Part shown: positions 47,572 to 56,227 of the stretch, piece by piece | Layout of the letters: the number at the start of each line of letters is the position of its first letter | How positions within the stretch are numbered: position 1 is the stretch's first letter | From: Mucilaginibacter sabulilitoris | Lineage (GTDB): Bacteria; Bacteroidota; Bacteroidia; Sphingobacteriales; Sphingobacteriaceae | Reading direction: 5' to 3' | DNA: 64,000 nucleotides | Assembly (NCBI RefSeq): GCF_034262375.1 | Contig: NZ_CP139558.1 | Location: forward strand, 3,410,001 to 3,474,000 | The notes under the pieces: generated by a model | Told to the model about the DNA's origin: nothing | Database searches by the model: none | Seen by the model: the letters and a program-made list of their open reading frames with translations, nothing else | Made by a program: the position numbers and the translations under genes

Positions 47572-49071
47572 TTACACCAGTCCCAACGCCTCGCTTGTCC
47601 TGGCTCTTGTAGCTTCGCTTAATGCCGCATCATTGGATAATGACTGTCCGTATGATGGTATCATCTGCTTTAATTTTTCCTGCCAGTTGGTTGATTTTAT
47701 ATGGTTTTTGAAACAGCGTTCAATCAGGTGGATCATGATAGGAACAGATGTTGATGCGCCCGGCGAAGCTCCCAGCAATGCAGATATGCTACCATCGGAT
47801 GAGGTTACTACTTCAGTACCAAATTCAAGCACACCACCATGTTTGGCGTCTTTTTTTATAACCTGTACACGCTGGCCGGCAATGTCCAAATCCCATTCAC
47901 TTGCTTTTGCTGTTGGCATATACTCTTGTAGTGCCTTTAAACGGTCGGTAGGCGATTGCATTACCTGGCTGATAAGATATTTGGTTAGCGGCCAGTTGTC
48001 GCGTCCTACGGCCAATAATGGTAATATGTTGTTAAGCTTAATGGAGCAAAAGAGGTCAAGTAATGAACCTTTTTTCAGGAAACGGGTAGAGAAACCGGCA
48101 TAAGGGCCAAAAAGTAATTCCCTTTTACCATTGATCATGCGGGTGTCCAAATGCGGAACCGACATTGGAGGAGATCCTACCGAGGCCTTGCCATAAACTT
48201 TAGCTTCATGACGTTTAATAACATCGGGGTTGTTGCATACCAGCCATTGCCCGCTTACCGGGAAACCGCCAAAGCCCTTGCTTTCCGGAATGCCCGATTT
48301 TTGCAAAAGGTGTAAAGCGCCGCCACCAGCACCAACAAAAACAAATTTGGCGTTTAACTTTCTTTTTTGGCCGGAAGCTTTATCCTTAACGGTTACCAGC
48401 CAGCTATTATCATTGTTGCGTTTCAGGTTGGTTACATCGTGGTTGATGTGCAGGTTTACACCGTTTTTTTGTTTTAATTGACTGAGCAAACTGCTGGTTA
48501 AACTGCCAAAGTTTACATCGGTACCCAGATCCATAAACGTAGCCGAAACTTTTTCGTTCTCATCACGGCCTTCCATTACTAACGGTATCCACTGCTGCAG
48601 TTGCGCACGGTCTTCAGAGTATTCCATCCCTTTGAAAAAGTGATGTTTGGTAAGTGCTTGCTGGCGTTTTTTTAAGTAATTTACATTTTCGGCACCCCAA
48701 ACAAAGCTCATGTGCGGCACCTTGCGGATAAAACTTTGTGCCGATGGTATGTATTTTTGGTCGATAAGGTATGACCAGAATTCTTTTGATATTTCAAACT
48801 GCTCGGCAATTTTTATCGCTTTTTTTATTTCAACCGTACCATCCGGAAGCTCGGGCGTATAATTTAATTCGCAAAAGGCCGAGTGACCAGTACCCGCATT
48901 ATTCATCGGGGCCGAGCTTTCGGCGGCAATAACATCAAGTCGTTCAAAAATTTCAATGGTTAAATCAGGTTGCAATTCCTTAAGCATTACCCCAAGCGTG
49001 GCGCTCATAATACCGGCACCAATTAAAACTACATCAACCGTTGTTCCTGAAACTTTATCGCTATTAGCCAT
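47572..49071 (-). CDS. mqo: Malate:quinone oxidoreductase
   Basis: Peripheral membrane FAD enzyme oxidising malate to oxaloacetate and passing electrons to quinone in place of, or beside, soluble malate dehydrogenase. The FAD loop [17 protein letters not shown] is at the N-terminus; [36 protein letters not shown] and [15 protein letters not shown] are diagnostic Mqo blocks. The ATG at 49071 (MANSDKVSG) is preferred to 49104, whose extra 11 residues are not family-like; the product is 499 residues, the normal length. Divergent from the lipoprotein gene at 49375. Confidence 0.96.
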   Translation of the reverse strand: MANSDKVSGTTVDVVLIGAGIMSATLGVMLKELQPDLTIEIFERLDVIAAESSAPMNNAGTGHSAFCELNYTPELPDGTVEIKKAIKIAEQFEISKEFWSYLIDQKYIPSAQSFIRKVPHMSFVWGAENVNYLKKRQQALTKHHFFKGMEYSEDRAQLQQWIPLVMEGRDENEKVSATFMDLGTDVNFGSLTSSLLSQLKQKNGVNLHINHDVTNLKRNNDNSWLVTVKDKASGQKRKLNAKFVFVGAGGGALHLLQKSGIPESKGFGGFPVSGQWLVCNNPDVIKRHEAKVYGKASVGSPPMSVPHLDTRMINGKRELLFGPYAGFSTRFLKKGSLLDLFCSIKLNNILPLLAVGRDNWPLTKYLISQVMQSPTDRLKALQEYMPTAKASEWDLDIAGQRVQVIKKDAKHGGVLEFGTEVVTSSDGSISALLGASPGASTSVPIMIHLIERCFKNHIKSTNWQEKLKQMIPSYGQSLSNDAALSEATRARTSEALGLV

Positions 49072-49374
49072 CTTTTTATAGTATCCCGTAAGGGGGATGT
49101 GCAAATTAAATTATATCAGGTATAACCTGATTTTGGAAAAATTGTTATGATGATTAAGTCCTGCCGGATTGTTTTACAGCGGGGAAAATTAAATCAGGCA
49201 ATTTTAAGAAATTTTATAGAAAAAGCTGTCTTTTCCTGTCCTCTAATTGCAATAAAAACCATGTTTAAATTTAAACAATCGTGATTTTTCCCCTCATGAA
49301 ACCCAAATTGATCATATTTAACACAAAAAGCAGTCAATACTGTATAGTAAGAATATAATTAGTATAAACCTGCC
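49072..49374. other. Divergent intergenic region with a 14-bp palindrome
   Basis: A 303-base gap between mqo and a lipoprotein gene holding no recognisable gene. It includes the perfect palindrome GTTTAAATTTAAAC at 49263-49276, which could be an operator or chance in AT-rich DNA. Promoters for both flanking genes should be here but could not be placed. Confidence 0.4.
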
Positions 49375-49908
49375 ATGAATATATTGAAACTTTGTGCCTG
49401 CATTGGCATTATAAGCATAACCTTGTTTGCCTGTGATCAGTCCAAACCAAAGCCGGTATCAAATGATATTTCAAAAACTGCTGTGCAAGTAGCCGGAAAA
49501 AAAGACAGCGTGATCAACAATCCGAGAAAAAATTATGGTATGGCTACCGTTGCGGACCCCTGTGTAAAATGCCTGTTACAGGTAATACAAACCAGCAAAA
49601 GCTATAAAGAAAACACAGCATCGGTATCGCCGCAAGACATAACCTATACAGTTAACTGGATCAAAGCTTCGGCCCCGGCCGAACCTGCTGATGGCACTAC
49701 CACAACCAATGGTTTAAAGGTGGATGTGAGGGAAAATAACAATGGCGAAGAAAAAAAGCTGTGCTCATACCTTTATAATAACCAGAGTGGCTCCATGTAT
49801 TTGCTTGATTCTCAAAATAAATACCAGCGGGAAGTATCAAGCGTAACACCCGAAATACTTAAAAAGATCAGGAACAGCTGCTATTGGGGTGTAGCATCAG
49901 CGAAGTGA
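49375..49908 (+). CDS. Hypothetical lipoprotein with three cysteines
   Basis: Exported lipoprotein of 177 residues, lipobox LFAC with the lipid Cys at about residue 20. The mature part has a CVKC pair near residues 63-66, a further Cys in KKLCSYLYNN and one in IRNSCYWGV, so one or two disulfides or a metal site are possible. No family recognised. The stop codon lies inside the first unit of a 7-bp tandem repeat. Divergent from mqo, convergent with speA. Confidence 0.65.
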   Translation: MNILKLCACIGIISITLFACDQSKPKPVSNDISKTAVQVAGKKDSVINNPRKNYGMATVADPCVKCLLQVIQTSKSYKENTASVSPQDITYTVNWIKASAPAEPADGTTTTNGLKVDVRENNNGEEKKLCSYLYNNQSGSMYLLDSQNKYQREVSSVTPEILKKIRNSCYWGVASAK

Positions 49909-49953
49909 GTGGTGAGTGGTGAGTAGTGAGTAGTGAGTAGTGAATAGTGAATA
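49905..49953. repeat. Tandem repeat of a 7-bp unit (GTGAGTA), seven copies
   Basis: Seven units: GTGAGTG twice, GTGAGTA three times, GTGAATA twice. The TGA stop of the preceding gene lies in unit one. Confidence 0.9.
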
Positions 49954-50065
49954 ATAAAATTGGGAAACAAGTTAATCAAAATCCTGTGATCCCTTAATCC
50001 TGTGAATCAAGGTTCCGACAAAATCAACGAAATCAATCAATCACCCTCAATCAACGGTCAAAAAA

Positions 50066-50092
50066 ATAGCGGTGAGTTTAACCCATCGCTAT
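50066..50092. repeat. Hairpin between convergent lipoprotein and speA genes
   Basis: ATAGCGGTGAGTT (50066-50078) pairs with AACCCATCGCTAT (50080-50092) at 11 of 13 positions, giving a near-palindrome after the tandem repeats. Degenerate AATCCTGTGA and CAAACTGC direct repeats lie on either side. Confidence 0.6.
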
Positions 50093-50148
50093 CAATATTT
50101 AAAATGCAAACTGCCTGCAGATAACTGCAAACCGCCCACTGCAAACTG

Positions 50149-51543
50149 TTAAGTAGTATAGCCCAGGATTTTCAGAACCTGCTTGCTGTTTTGCTCCTCA
50201 CCGAATACTTCAAAGTTGAATGTCTCATCGCGGTTGCGGCGGATGATCACGTGTTTGGGAGATGGCAGTAAACAGTGGTGGATACCCCCGTAGCCGCTCA
50301 ATACTTCCTGATAAGCTCCTGTATTAAAAAAGCCCAGGTATTGAACCTTACGGGTTTTAGGCATAAATACGCTGTTCATGTGTGCTTCCTGGTTGTAATA
50401 GTCCTGCCCGTCGCAGGTAATGCCGCCCAGGTTTACACGCTCGTATTCCGAATCCCAGTTATTAACCGGTAACAGAATGTATTTTTGGTTCAGTGCCCAA
50501 ACATCGGGCAGGTTGGTGATAAATGAACCATCAAGCATCAGCCATCTTTCACGGTCATTTTGTTGCTTGCGGCCCAAAACCTTGTATAAAATGCCTGAAG
50601 CCTCAGCAACGGTATATTTACCAAATTCGGTAATAATATCCGGTTCAATGGTATCGTGTTCGGCGCAGATCTCTTTAATCCGACTTACAATTTCATTGAT
50701 CATGTACTCATAATCAAAATCAAAAACCAACGAATCTTTAAACGGCATACCACCACCAATATCAAGCGTATCCAAAGCCGGGTTTACCTTTTTAAATTTA
50801 CAGTAAAGCGTTACATATTTCTCCAGTTCGTTCCAGTAATATGGGGTATCGGATATACCGGAGTTGATAAAGAAGTGTAATAGTTTTACCTGGAAGTTAG
50901 GGTTCTCTTCTATCTTGTTATGATAGAAATCAATAACATCTTCCATACGCACACCTAAACGCGAGGTATAGAATTGCGAATCGGGCTGCTCTTCTGCTGC
51001 TATACGGATACCAAGGTTGCATGGGGTATCCATCTCAATCTCATCATCGTACAGGTTAAACTCCTCTTTATTGTCCAATACAGGGATGATGTTTTTAAAG
51101 CCATCATGCAGCATGTCAATAATATAGGTTTTATACTGGAACGTTTTAAAACCGTTGCAAATTACCGTAATATCTTTGTTAACAGCACCCTTTTTCTCCA
51201 GGGCGTCAATCATGGGCATATCAAATGCCGATGATGTTTCGAGATGGATCTCGTTACGGAGCGCCTCTTCAACAATATGCCTGAAATGCGAGCTTTTGGT
51301 ACAGTAACAATATTTATAGCTGCCGCGATAATTGTTTTTGATAATAGCCTGCTGAAATAACAGCTTGGCCTGCTGTATCTTCTTGGTTATCATGGGTAAA
51401 TAAGTGAAGCGCAGGGGAGTGCCGTACGTTTCAATCATCTCCATTAAATTAAGATCCTGAAAATATAGTTCGTCGTCGATGATCTCAAAACCATCCTGCG
51501 GAAAACCTACACTTAAATCAAGAAATTCCTGGTAACTCTGCAT
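50149..51543 (-). CDS. speA: Biosynthetic arginine decarboxylase, short form
   Basis: PLP-dependent fold-III enzyme making agmatine from arginine, the first step to putrescine and spermidine. At 464 residues it is much shorter than E. coli SpeA (658) and matches the compact Bacteroidota type. YCTKSSHFRHIVEEAL (about 79-94) holds the probable PLP-lysine; DIGGGMPFKDS and the downstream DIITEFGKYTVAEASG are the phosphate-binding and active-site blocks, and the GGITCDGQDYYNQEA stretch near 373 corresponds to the Cys/Asp substrate loop CDSxD, here CDGQD. A promoter-like pair lies upstream. Confidence 0.88.
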   Translation of the reverse strand: MQSYQEFLDLSVGFPQDGFEIIDDELYFQDLNLMEMIETYGTPLRFTYLPMITKKIQQAKLLFQQAIIKNNYRGSYKYCYCTKSSHFRHIVEEALRNEIHLETSSAFDMPMIDALEKKGAVNKDITVICNGFKTFQYKTYIIDMLHDGFKNIIPVLDNKEEFNLYDDEIEMDTPCNLGIRIAAEEQPDSQFYTSRLGVRMEDVIDFYHNKIEENPNFQVKLLHFFINSGISDTPYYWNELEKYVTLYCKFKKVNPALDTLDIGGGMPFKDSLVFDFDYEYMINEIVSRIKEICAEHDTIEPDIITEFGKYTVAEASGILYKVLGRKQQNDRERWLMLDGSFITNLPDVWALNQKYILLPVNNWDSEYERVNLGGITCDGQDYYNQEAHMNSVFMPKTRKVQYLGFFNTGAYQEVLSGYGGIHHCLLPSPKHVIIRRNRDETFNFEVFGEEQNSKQVLKILGYTT

Positions 51544-51560
51544 GCTTTAAAATTTTGGCA

Positions 51561-51594
51561 AAAATGTAATTTTTAAACGGAATTAATGGCCAAA
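51561..51594 (-). promoter_or_regulatory. Candidate promoter of speA
   Basis: On the minus strand TTTG (51594-51591), 22 bases, then TACATTTT (51568-51561), close to the Bacteroidota -33 TTTG and -7 TAnnTTTG elements. The ATG is 18 bases further. Confidence 0.45.
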
Positions 51595-51767
51595 TGTTGG
51601 GATAAAATTTATAGTCTGAATGTAATTTATTTGTGGAGGGTTAGCGAGGTGGGTTTAAGTTAAGGAGATACAGCCTTGCTGTTATGCTGACAGGGGGCGC
51701 AGGAACAGTATTCTAAGATTGGATTGCTTATACATACTCTTAGTAATTATTACGCAATATAATTTAG

Positions 51768-51792
51768 AGGCATCCTTAAAGATGCCTTTTTT
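51768..51792 (+). terminator. Orphan terminator upstream of a hypothetical gene
   Basis: A 7-bp stem AGGCATC/GATGCCT (51768-51774 with 51781-51787), loop CTTAAA, then TTTTTTATTT on the plus strand. No plus-strand coding sequence precedes it between the speA start and here, so it either ends a short untranslated RNA or attenuates the gene at 51828. Confidence 0.75.
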
Positions 51793-51827
51793 ATTTATAT
51801 TTATTTATAAATCAAATCCTTACCCCT

Positions 51828-52541
51828 ATGTTTAACCTGCCATTTCCTACCGATAGCTTGTATAAATTTGCCTTTATGTTTGGCTTGGCTTTAATCGTTT
51901 TTGCTTTTTATTTCAGAGATACCCATTTAAACAGATACAATAAAACACAGCCTATATTTTCGATTGATTCGATATCTGAAGTGGACGAAGTGCAAAAAAA
52001 AGCGTTTGTTAAAGTTCTGAAATATATAGATTCGACAGAACTCAAAAATTTTACAAACAGTGGCTTGATGGATGAAAATGACTTTTTAATAATAGCTGAC
52101 GAATTAAATCATAAAAAAGTAATAGATACTTTATCTAAAATAGAGGACATAGACATGTATTTTCATGGACTTTTGAAAAGAATTAAATCTCCCGATTACG
52201 TAATATCAAAACAAGGAGTGGCATCAAGTTTTTATATTAGAGAGTTATTATATATTAGAATGGATGCAATTGATAAAAAACATAAAAAGGAAATTGCCTA
52301 TTATAATGACGTGAAGAAAGATGATAACAGCTCATTCCAATTTTTACTTACTTCTGGAATAGTTTTATTTATACTTGGGTCTTTAGGATGGTACTTTAAT
52401 ATACAGAGAATTCAGGATAAGTTGTTGAAGTTTCAGTTATCTGAAACCGAAATAAAAATCGTAGAATCTAAAGTTATTAAAACAAGGAAACATTTTGAAC
52501 CTAAGATGTTGCCCAGACCAGAAGTTAGGAATGGAGTATAA
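51828..52541 (+). CDS. Hypothetical two-pass membrane protein
   Basis: A 237-residue AT-rich gene. Hydrophobic segments lie at about 10-27 (FAFMFGLALIVFAFYF) and about 168-187 (FQFLLTSGIVLFILGSLGWY). The intervening charged region is helical (FTNSGLMDENDFLIIADELN). No family recognised. It lies downstream of an orphan terminator and 57 bases before a second small membrane protein gene, between the arginine genes speA and ctlX but on the opposite strand. Confidence 0.6.
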   Translation: MFNLPFPTDSLYKFAFMFGLALIVFAFYFRDTHLNRYNKTQPIFSIDSISEVDEVQKKAFVKVLKYIDSTELKNFTNSGLMDENDFLIIADELNHKKVIDTLSKIEDIDMYFHGLLKRIKSPDYVISKQGVASSFYIRELLYIRMDAIDKKHKKEIAYYNDVKKDDNSSFQFLLTSGIVLFILGSLGWYFNIQRIQDKLLKFQLSETEIKIVESKVIKTRKHFEPKMLPRPEVRNGV

Positions 52542-52598
52542 GTAATAACATAGTAACTTCGAAGCATTTTTATTAAATTGCTTACCTAAATTCTTATC

Positions 52599-52748
52599 AT
52601 GAATAATATTTGGTTAACGGGTTGGTTAGCAATAGCACCAATTATAGTTGGCTTTATTAATGGTTGGATCTCTTATCGAACAAAAGATGTTTTCGACAAA
52701 GAACTTAGTAAGCTTCAAGCAGAGGAATTACTAAACTTAAATGTTTGA
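52599..52748 (+). CDS. Very small membrane protein
   Basis: A 49-residue reading frame with one hydrophobic stretch (WLTGWLAIAPIIVGFINGW) and a charged helical tail (KDVFDKELSKLQAEELLN). It follows the gene at 51828 by 57 bases on the same strand and has the same AT-rich codon use, which supports a shared origin. It could be a remnant of a larger gene. Confidence 0.45.
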   Translation: MNNIWLTGWLAIAPIIVGFINGWISYRTKDVFDKELSKLQAEELLNLNV

Positions 52749-52817
52749 TTATCAAATGTTCATGAATGTTCACGCTGTTCACCGGGGCGTGAACATGAAC
52801 ATCGTGAGCATTTTCAT

Positions 52818-53735
52818 CTATTTCCCCACCGGCAAATGCACCTCCGCCATCATGCACCTGGCGCTGCCGCCGCCATTGGTTTCAATGGTGTTGATATCAG
52901 CATACACCAGTTTGCCGTATTTTTGGAGGGCCAATCTCTGTTCTTCATCCAGGGCCTGGTAAGCATTTTGCGACATCACAATCAGGGTTTCGCCTTTATT
53001 GCTTTTCACTTCCAGCATATTGCCTGCAAAGCGGTTCATCTGATCAAAGCTGATGGTGATCACTTCTTTCCGGGTTGATCTTAACGACTCCAGAACCACT
53101 ACCTTTTCATGCGGATTTGGGATACTATCTGCACAAATTACCGCGAACCCGCTGCCTATACACATCAGTACGTTGGTATGGTATATGGCTTTGCCATTGG
53201 CTTCGGCAGCTTCAAAACTGATGATTTTATAACCGGCCTGTTCACCAAACAATTTTAGTACTTCCTGATCTGTACGGGGCGAAAGACCGGCGTAGGCTAT
53301 TTTGTTCTCTCTGTCGAGTACCATGCTACCTGTGCCTTCCAGGAACTTATTTTCTGCTTCAAAGCGGCTCAGGTCAATTACATGGGCAACTTTAAAACTA
53401 TCTTCCAGCTTGCTGATGATATCCTCGCGGCGTTCCAGCCTGCGGTTCTCGGCCTGCATGGGATACAGGAAAACATTACCATCGGCATGGAATGATACCC
53501 AGTTGTTAGGGAAAATAGAGTCGGGGGTATGCGGCTGCGGTGTATCATCAATTACGGTAACACTTACACCATTTTCTTTTAAAGTATTCACAAAACCGTT
53601 AAACTCGGCCAGTGCCTTATCCTGAACGGCTTGCTGGTCGGCATCGCGGTTCTGAAACGCGTTACTATCTGCAGTTTGCTCGTTAAACCCGAAACTTACC
53701 GGCCGTATCATTAATATGCTATTGGTTGATTGCAT
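52818..53735 (-). CDS. ctlX: Citrulline hydrolase-type amidinotransferase-fold enzyme
   Basis: Member of the DDAH/arginine-deiminase superfamily, CtlX group, 305 residues. Known relatives are linked to citrulline use by conversion to ornithine. Motifs: IRPVSFGFNEQTADSNAF, the substrate-site FPNNWVSFHADG (about 75-86), the histidine region KAIYHTNVLMCIGSG, and the catalytic cysteine in NGGGSARCMMAEV near the C-terminus. Cytoplasmic. It is last in a minus-strand run with the HTH regulator 50 bases upstream and the arginine-deiminase-like gene above that. Confidence 0.88.
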   Translation of the reverse strand: MQSTNSILMIRPVSFGFNEQTADSNAFQNRDADQQAVQDKALAEFNGFVNTLKENGVSVTVIDDTPQPHTPDSIFPNNWVSFHADGNVFLYPMQAENRRLERREDIISKLEDSFKVAHVIDLSRFEAENKFLEGTGSMVLDRENKIAYAGLSPRTDQEVLKLFGEQAGYKIISFEAAEANGKAIYHTNVLMCIGSGFAVICADSIPNPHEKVVVLESLRSTRKEVITISFDQMNRFAGNMLEVKSNKGETLIVMSQNAYQALDEEQRLALQKYGKLVYADINTIETNGGGSARCMMAEVHLPVGK

Positions 53736-53785
53736 AGTGCAATATGTAATTTTTAGATTGTAACAGCAATAATTGTAATTTGTTG

Positions 53786-53992
53786 TCAGTCTGCTTTGTA
53801 ATCTAATATATCGCCGGGTTTACACTTCAATTCACGGCAAAGCGCTTCGAGCGTGTCAAATCGTACTCCCTTTACTTTGCCAGTTTTGAGCAGCGAAAGA
53901 TTGGTCATGCTGATATCCAGACGTTCGGCAAGTTCTTTTAATGACATCTTGTTTTTCGCCATTTCTACATCAAGGTTTACTATGATAGCCAT
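53786..53992 (-). CDS. Cro/CI-type HTH regulator, YozG-like
   Basis: A 68-residue single-domain DNA-binding protein. The helix-turn-helix is in LKELAERLDISMTNLSLLKTG (about residues 18-38), followed by the typical FDTLEALCRELKCKPGDILDY. It overlaps the upstream DUF2975 gene by one base, the usual pairing of YozG-like regulators with DUF2975 membrane proteins. Target unknown; the palindrome at 54647-54699 is a candidate operator. Confidence 0.9.
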   Translation of the reverse strand: MAIIVNLDVEMAKNKMSLKELAERLDISMTNLSLLKTGKVKGVRFDTLEALCRELKCKPGDILDYKAD

Positions 53993-54606
53993 TATACAAA
54001 CTCTCCATTTTCTTTTTGAAGTTCAAAACCATACCTAAATATATCAGCCATAATATAAATCACAGCACCCAAAATCAGGCCTGTAAAACTTTCCGACCAT
54101 ACCATCTGCCCGTAATCTTTAACGTAGCTCCTTAATAATATTGAAGTACTTATGCCCTGCAAAATATGTAGCAGCGTTAAGGAGGCGAAGCACAGAGCCG
54201 TTATGCGCAGCCTTTTGATATTATCATATTTAAACGGCATATCTTGTTTTATACTTTCAAAAAACTTACGTAGCTGGTATACGATAATCATAACTAATAC
54301 CTCAAATAATATAAGAAAGAAATAGGCGGTAACTATTTGGCCAACTGTATTTCTCACCTGCATTTTCAGCATACCCTGGTCGCTTTGTACAGTAACAGGA
54401 CCTGTATCAGGTATTAACGGAACGAGTTTAATAACCTCCGGATGAGTGGGATATTTAACAGGCGTGCTAAAATCAACAGCATCGGCTGTAATAAATTTCC
54501 ATGTTAACAGAGAGAAAGCGATGATTATTAAAACGATGTTAACATACCACAATATGCTCAGTATAACCCTCACAGTGTTTAAAAGCCATTTCGAATTAGT
54601 TTTCAT
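53992..54606 (-). CDS. DUF2975 membrane protein
   Basis: A 204-residue inner-membrane protein with four predicted helices (about 12-36, 90-112, 134-157 and 168-190). DUF2975 proteins are typically encoded with a small HTH protein, as here (one-base overlap), and may control it. The ATG at 54606 (MKTNSKWLLN) is preferred to 54633 because the longer start adds only MFVLLNNTD. A perfect 24-bp inverted repeat lies 41 bases upstream. Confidence 0.85.
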   Translation of the reverse strand: MKTNSKWLLNTVRVILSILWYVNIVLIIIAFSLLTWKFITADAVDFSTPVKYPTHPEVIKLVPLIPDTGPVTVQSDQGMLKMQVRNTVGQIVTAYFFLILFEVLVMIIVYQLRKFFESIKQDMPFKYDNIKRLRITALCFASLTLLHILQGISTSILLRSYVKDYGQMVWSESFTGLILGAVIYIMADIFRYGFELQKENGEFV

Positions 54607-54646
54607 GTCTGTATTGTTTAGTAATACAAACATAAATATATATCAG

Positions 54647-54699
54647 GCATAAAACAAAAAATATTTTATGTTTTACATAAAATATTTTTTGTTTTATGC
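54647..54699. repeat. Perfect 24-bp AT-rich inverted repeat
   Basis: Arm 54647-54670 (starts GCATAAAACAAAAAATATTT) is perfectly complementary to 54676-54699 around the loop TTTTA. It touches the stop codon of the arginine-deiminase-like gene and lies upstream of the DUF2975-HTH pair on the same strand. With no GC stem core it is less like an intrinsic terminator and more like an operator, although both are possible. Confidence 0.9.
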
Positions 54700-56141
54700 T
54701 ATACAACCTTTTCTCTCAATAGCGGCATGCTCATACAATGAAAACCACCACGGGCCCTTGAAAGTTCTGCCGAAGGCATTAAAATTAAGGTATCGGTCAT
54801 TTCTTGCGGATCAAGCTCGCCGGTTTCAAATTTCTGAAGCAATTCGTTCACCCTGATGATAGCAAAGCCGTTTTGTTTAAAGGCCTCTACCGTTTTATCG
54901 TTGCGGTCGTAACCCAAAACAACACCCTCTTTTATAGCCAGCAGATTACAGGAGTCTGTCCATTGTTCGCGTGCATCAAAGGGGAAGGTGCTATTACCCG
55001 AATAAATGAATTTCGTTTTGGTTTTGCTTTGCAGATCATTCTCGCTGATATCGGCCAGGAGGTCCTCAATACAGCCAAACAGACGGGGCTTTTTATCTTT
55101 CTCAAACTGCACAATTTCGGCCCTGTCTTTTTGTTTTTTATCAGCGAACCACGATATAGGCTCCTGTTCTTCCAGTGGTGCTTCACCTACAGCCAATGAG
55201 CGCAGTAGTACCCAGGTATCACGTTTCACTTGTGTAAACACAGTATCGATGTGCATGTAATCGCGCTTATGCGGAATTTTTACAACAGTTACTTTTTTTA
55301 CCACATCGTTATCAAACAATAATTTAATAGCTTCATTTGCACCGCTGATAGAGGTACGTTCACTGCAACCTATAATTAAATGCTGCGGACTCACCATCAT
55401 TACGTCGCCGCCTTCCAGCGTCGTTTTTTCCAGACTGTCTTCGCCCGGGCGTAAAAAATGCTGAGCGGTTTCGGGTATTTCGAGTATATTATTGCTGTAC
55501 GCAGCGAACAATGGGTGGTTGAAAAATATGTACCGGGCCAGTAGGGTTTCGCGGAAACGGGCCTTTTTAGCAGGTTTGTTGAGCAGCATGTGGTTGTTCA
55601 CCGCAATGCCAATGTCCCTCGAAAAAATAAGGTTTGGTATAGGGGCAAATATCATTTCCTCATTATTTAAGGACCCTGATATGAATATTTTAGCCAGTTC
55701 AACCGGGTCGGTATTAATGAGTTGTTCCTGCAAGCGGTAGTTGCAGCTTTCAATAGCGCAAACTGAGGCTGTCAGTTTTTCGCGGATATCATACTGCTGT
55801 AAAATATCGGCCAGCAGAGTTTGTATCTCAATTACCTTGTTAGAGGAATGAAAGGCTATATTATCAGGTTTAAAAAACAAGCGGTCGGCATCATCATCTA
55901 TCTGCTGTAATTTGCCCTTTATTTTATCAGGATCTAAAAAATAGAGCAGGAGTTTTACGTAATAATCATACTCGTTTTTACGCATGGTATCCAGGTGTAC
56001 AATATCTTCAAAAAGCCAGTCCTGGGCTTTTGAAGGTACAACTTTACCCAGACCACTGTCGGGACTGTGGATCAGTAGACTGCGCAAGCTGCCAATTTCG
56101 GATGTTACATCTATCTTAAAATCGTTGTTGGTTAATATCAT
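54699..56141 (-). CDS. Arginine deiminase family protein
   Basis: Guanidino-modifying enzyme of 480 residues, longer than classical ArcA (about 410). The superfamily residues are present: NLIFSRDIG (about 168-176), LEGGDVMMV (substrate Asp), HKRDYMHIDTVFT (His and Asp of the catalytic site), and the nucleophile Cys in GGFHCMSMPLLR near residue 471. Arginine to citrulline plus ammonia is the likely reaction; a related guanidino substrate is possible. Divergent from argS over 86 bases. Confidence 0.85.
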   Translation of the reverse strand: MILTNNDFKIDVTSEIGSLRSLLIHSPDSGLGKVVPSKAQDWLFEDIVHLDTMRKNEYDYYVKLLLYFLDPDKIKGKLQQIDDDADRLFFKPDNIAFHSSNKVIEIQTLLADILQQYDIREKLTASVCAIESCNYRLQEQLINTDPVELAKIFISGSLNNEEMIFAPIPNLIFSRDIGIAVNNHMLLNKPAKKARFRETLLARYIFFNHPLFAAYSNNILEIPETAQHFLRPGEDSLEKTTLEGGDVMMVSPQHLIIGCSERTSISGANEAIKLLFDNDVVKKVTVVKIPHKRDYMHIDTVFTQVKRDTWVLLRSLAVGEAPLEEQEPISWFADKKQKDRAEIVQFEKDKKPRLFGCIEDLLADISENDLQSKTKTKFIYSGNSTFPFDAREQWTDSCNLLAIKEGVVLGYDRNDKTVEAFKQNGFAIIRVNELLQKFETGELDPQEMTDTLILMPSAELSRARGGFHCMSMPLLREKVV

Positions 56142-56227
56142 AAGGGGTTATAAGTACAACAAATCTATTCAGAATAATCAACATTTTATTATAGCCGGGA
56201 TATTGGCAATTTAATTAATTTTGCCGC

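Noticed and set aside
49905..49953. CRISPR array
   Set aside because: Units are 7 bp with no spacers and no cas genes; it is a simple tandem repeat.
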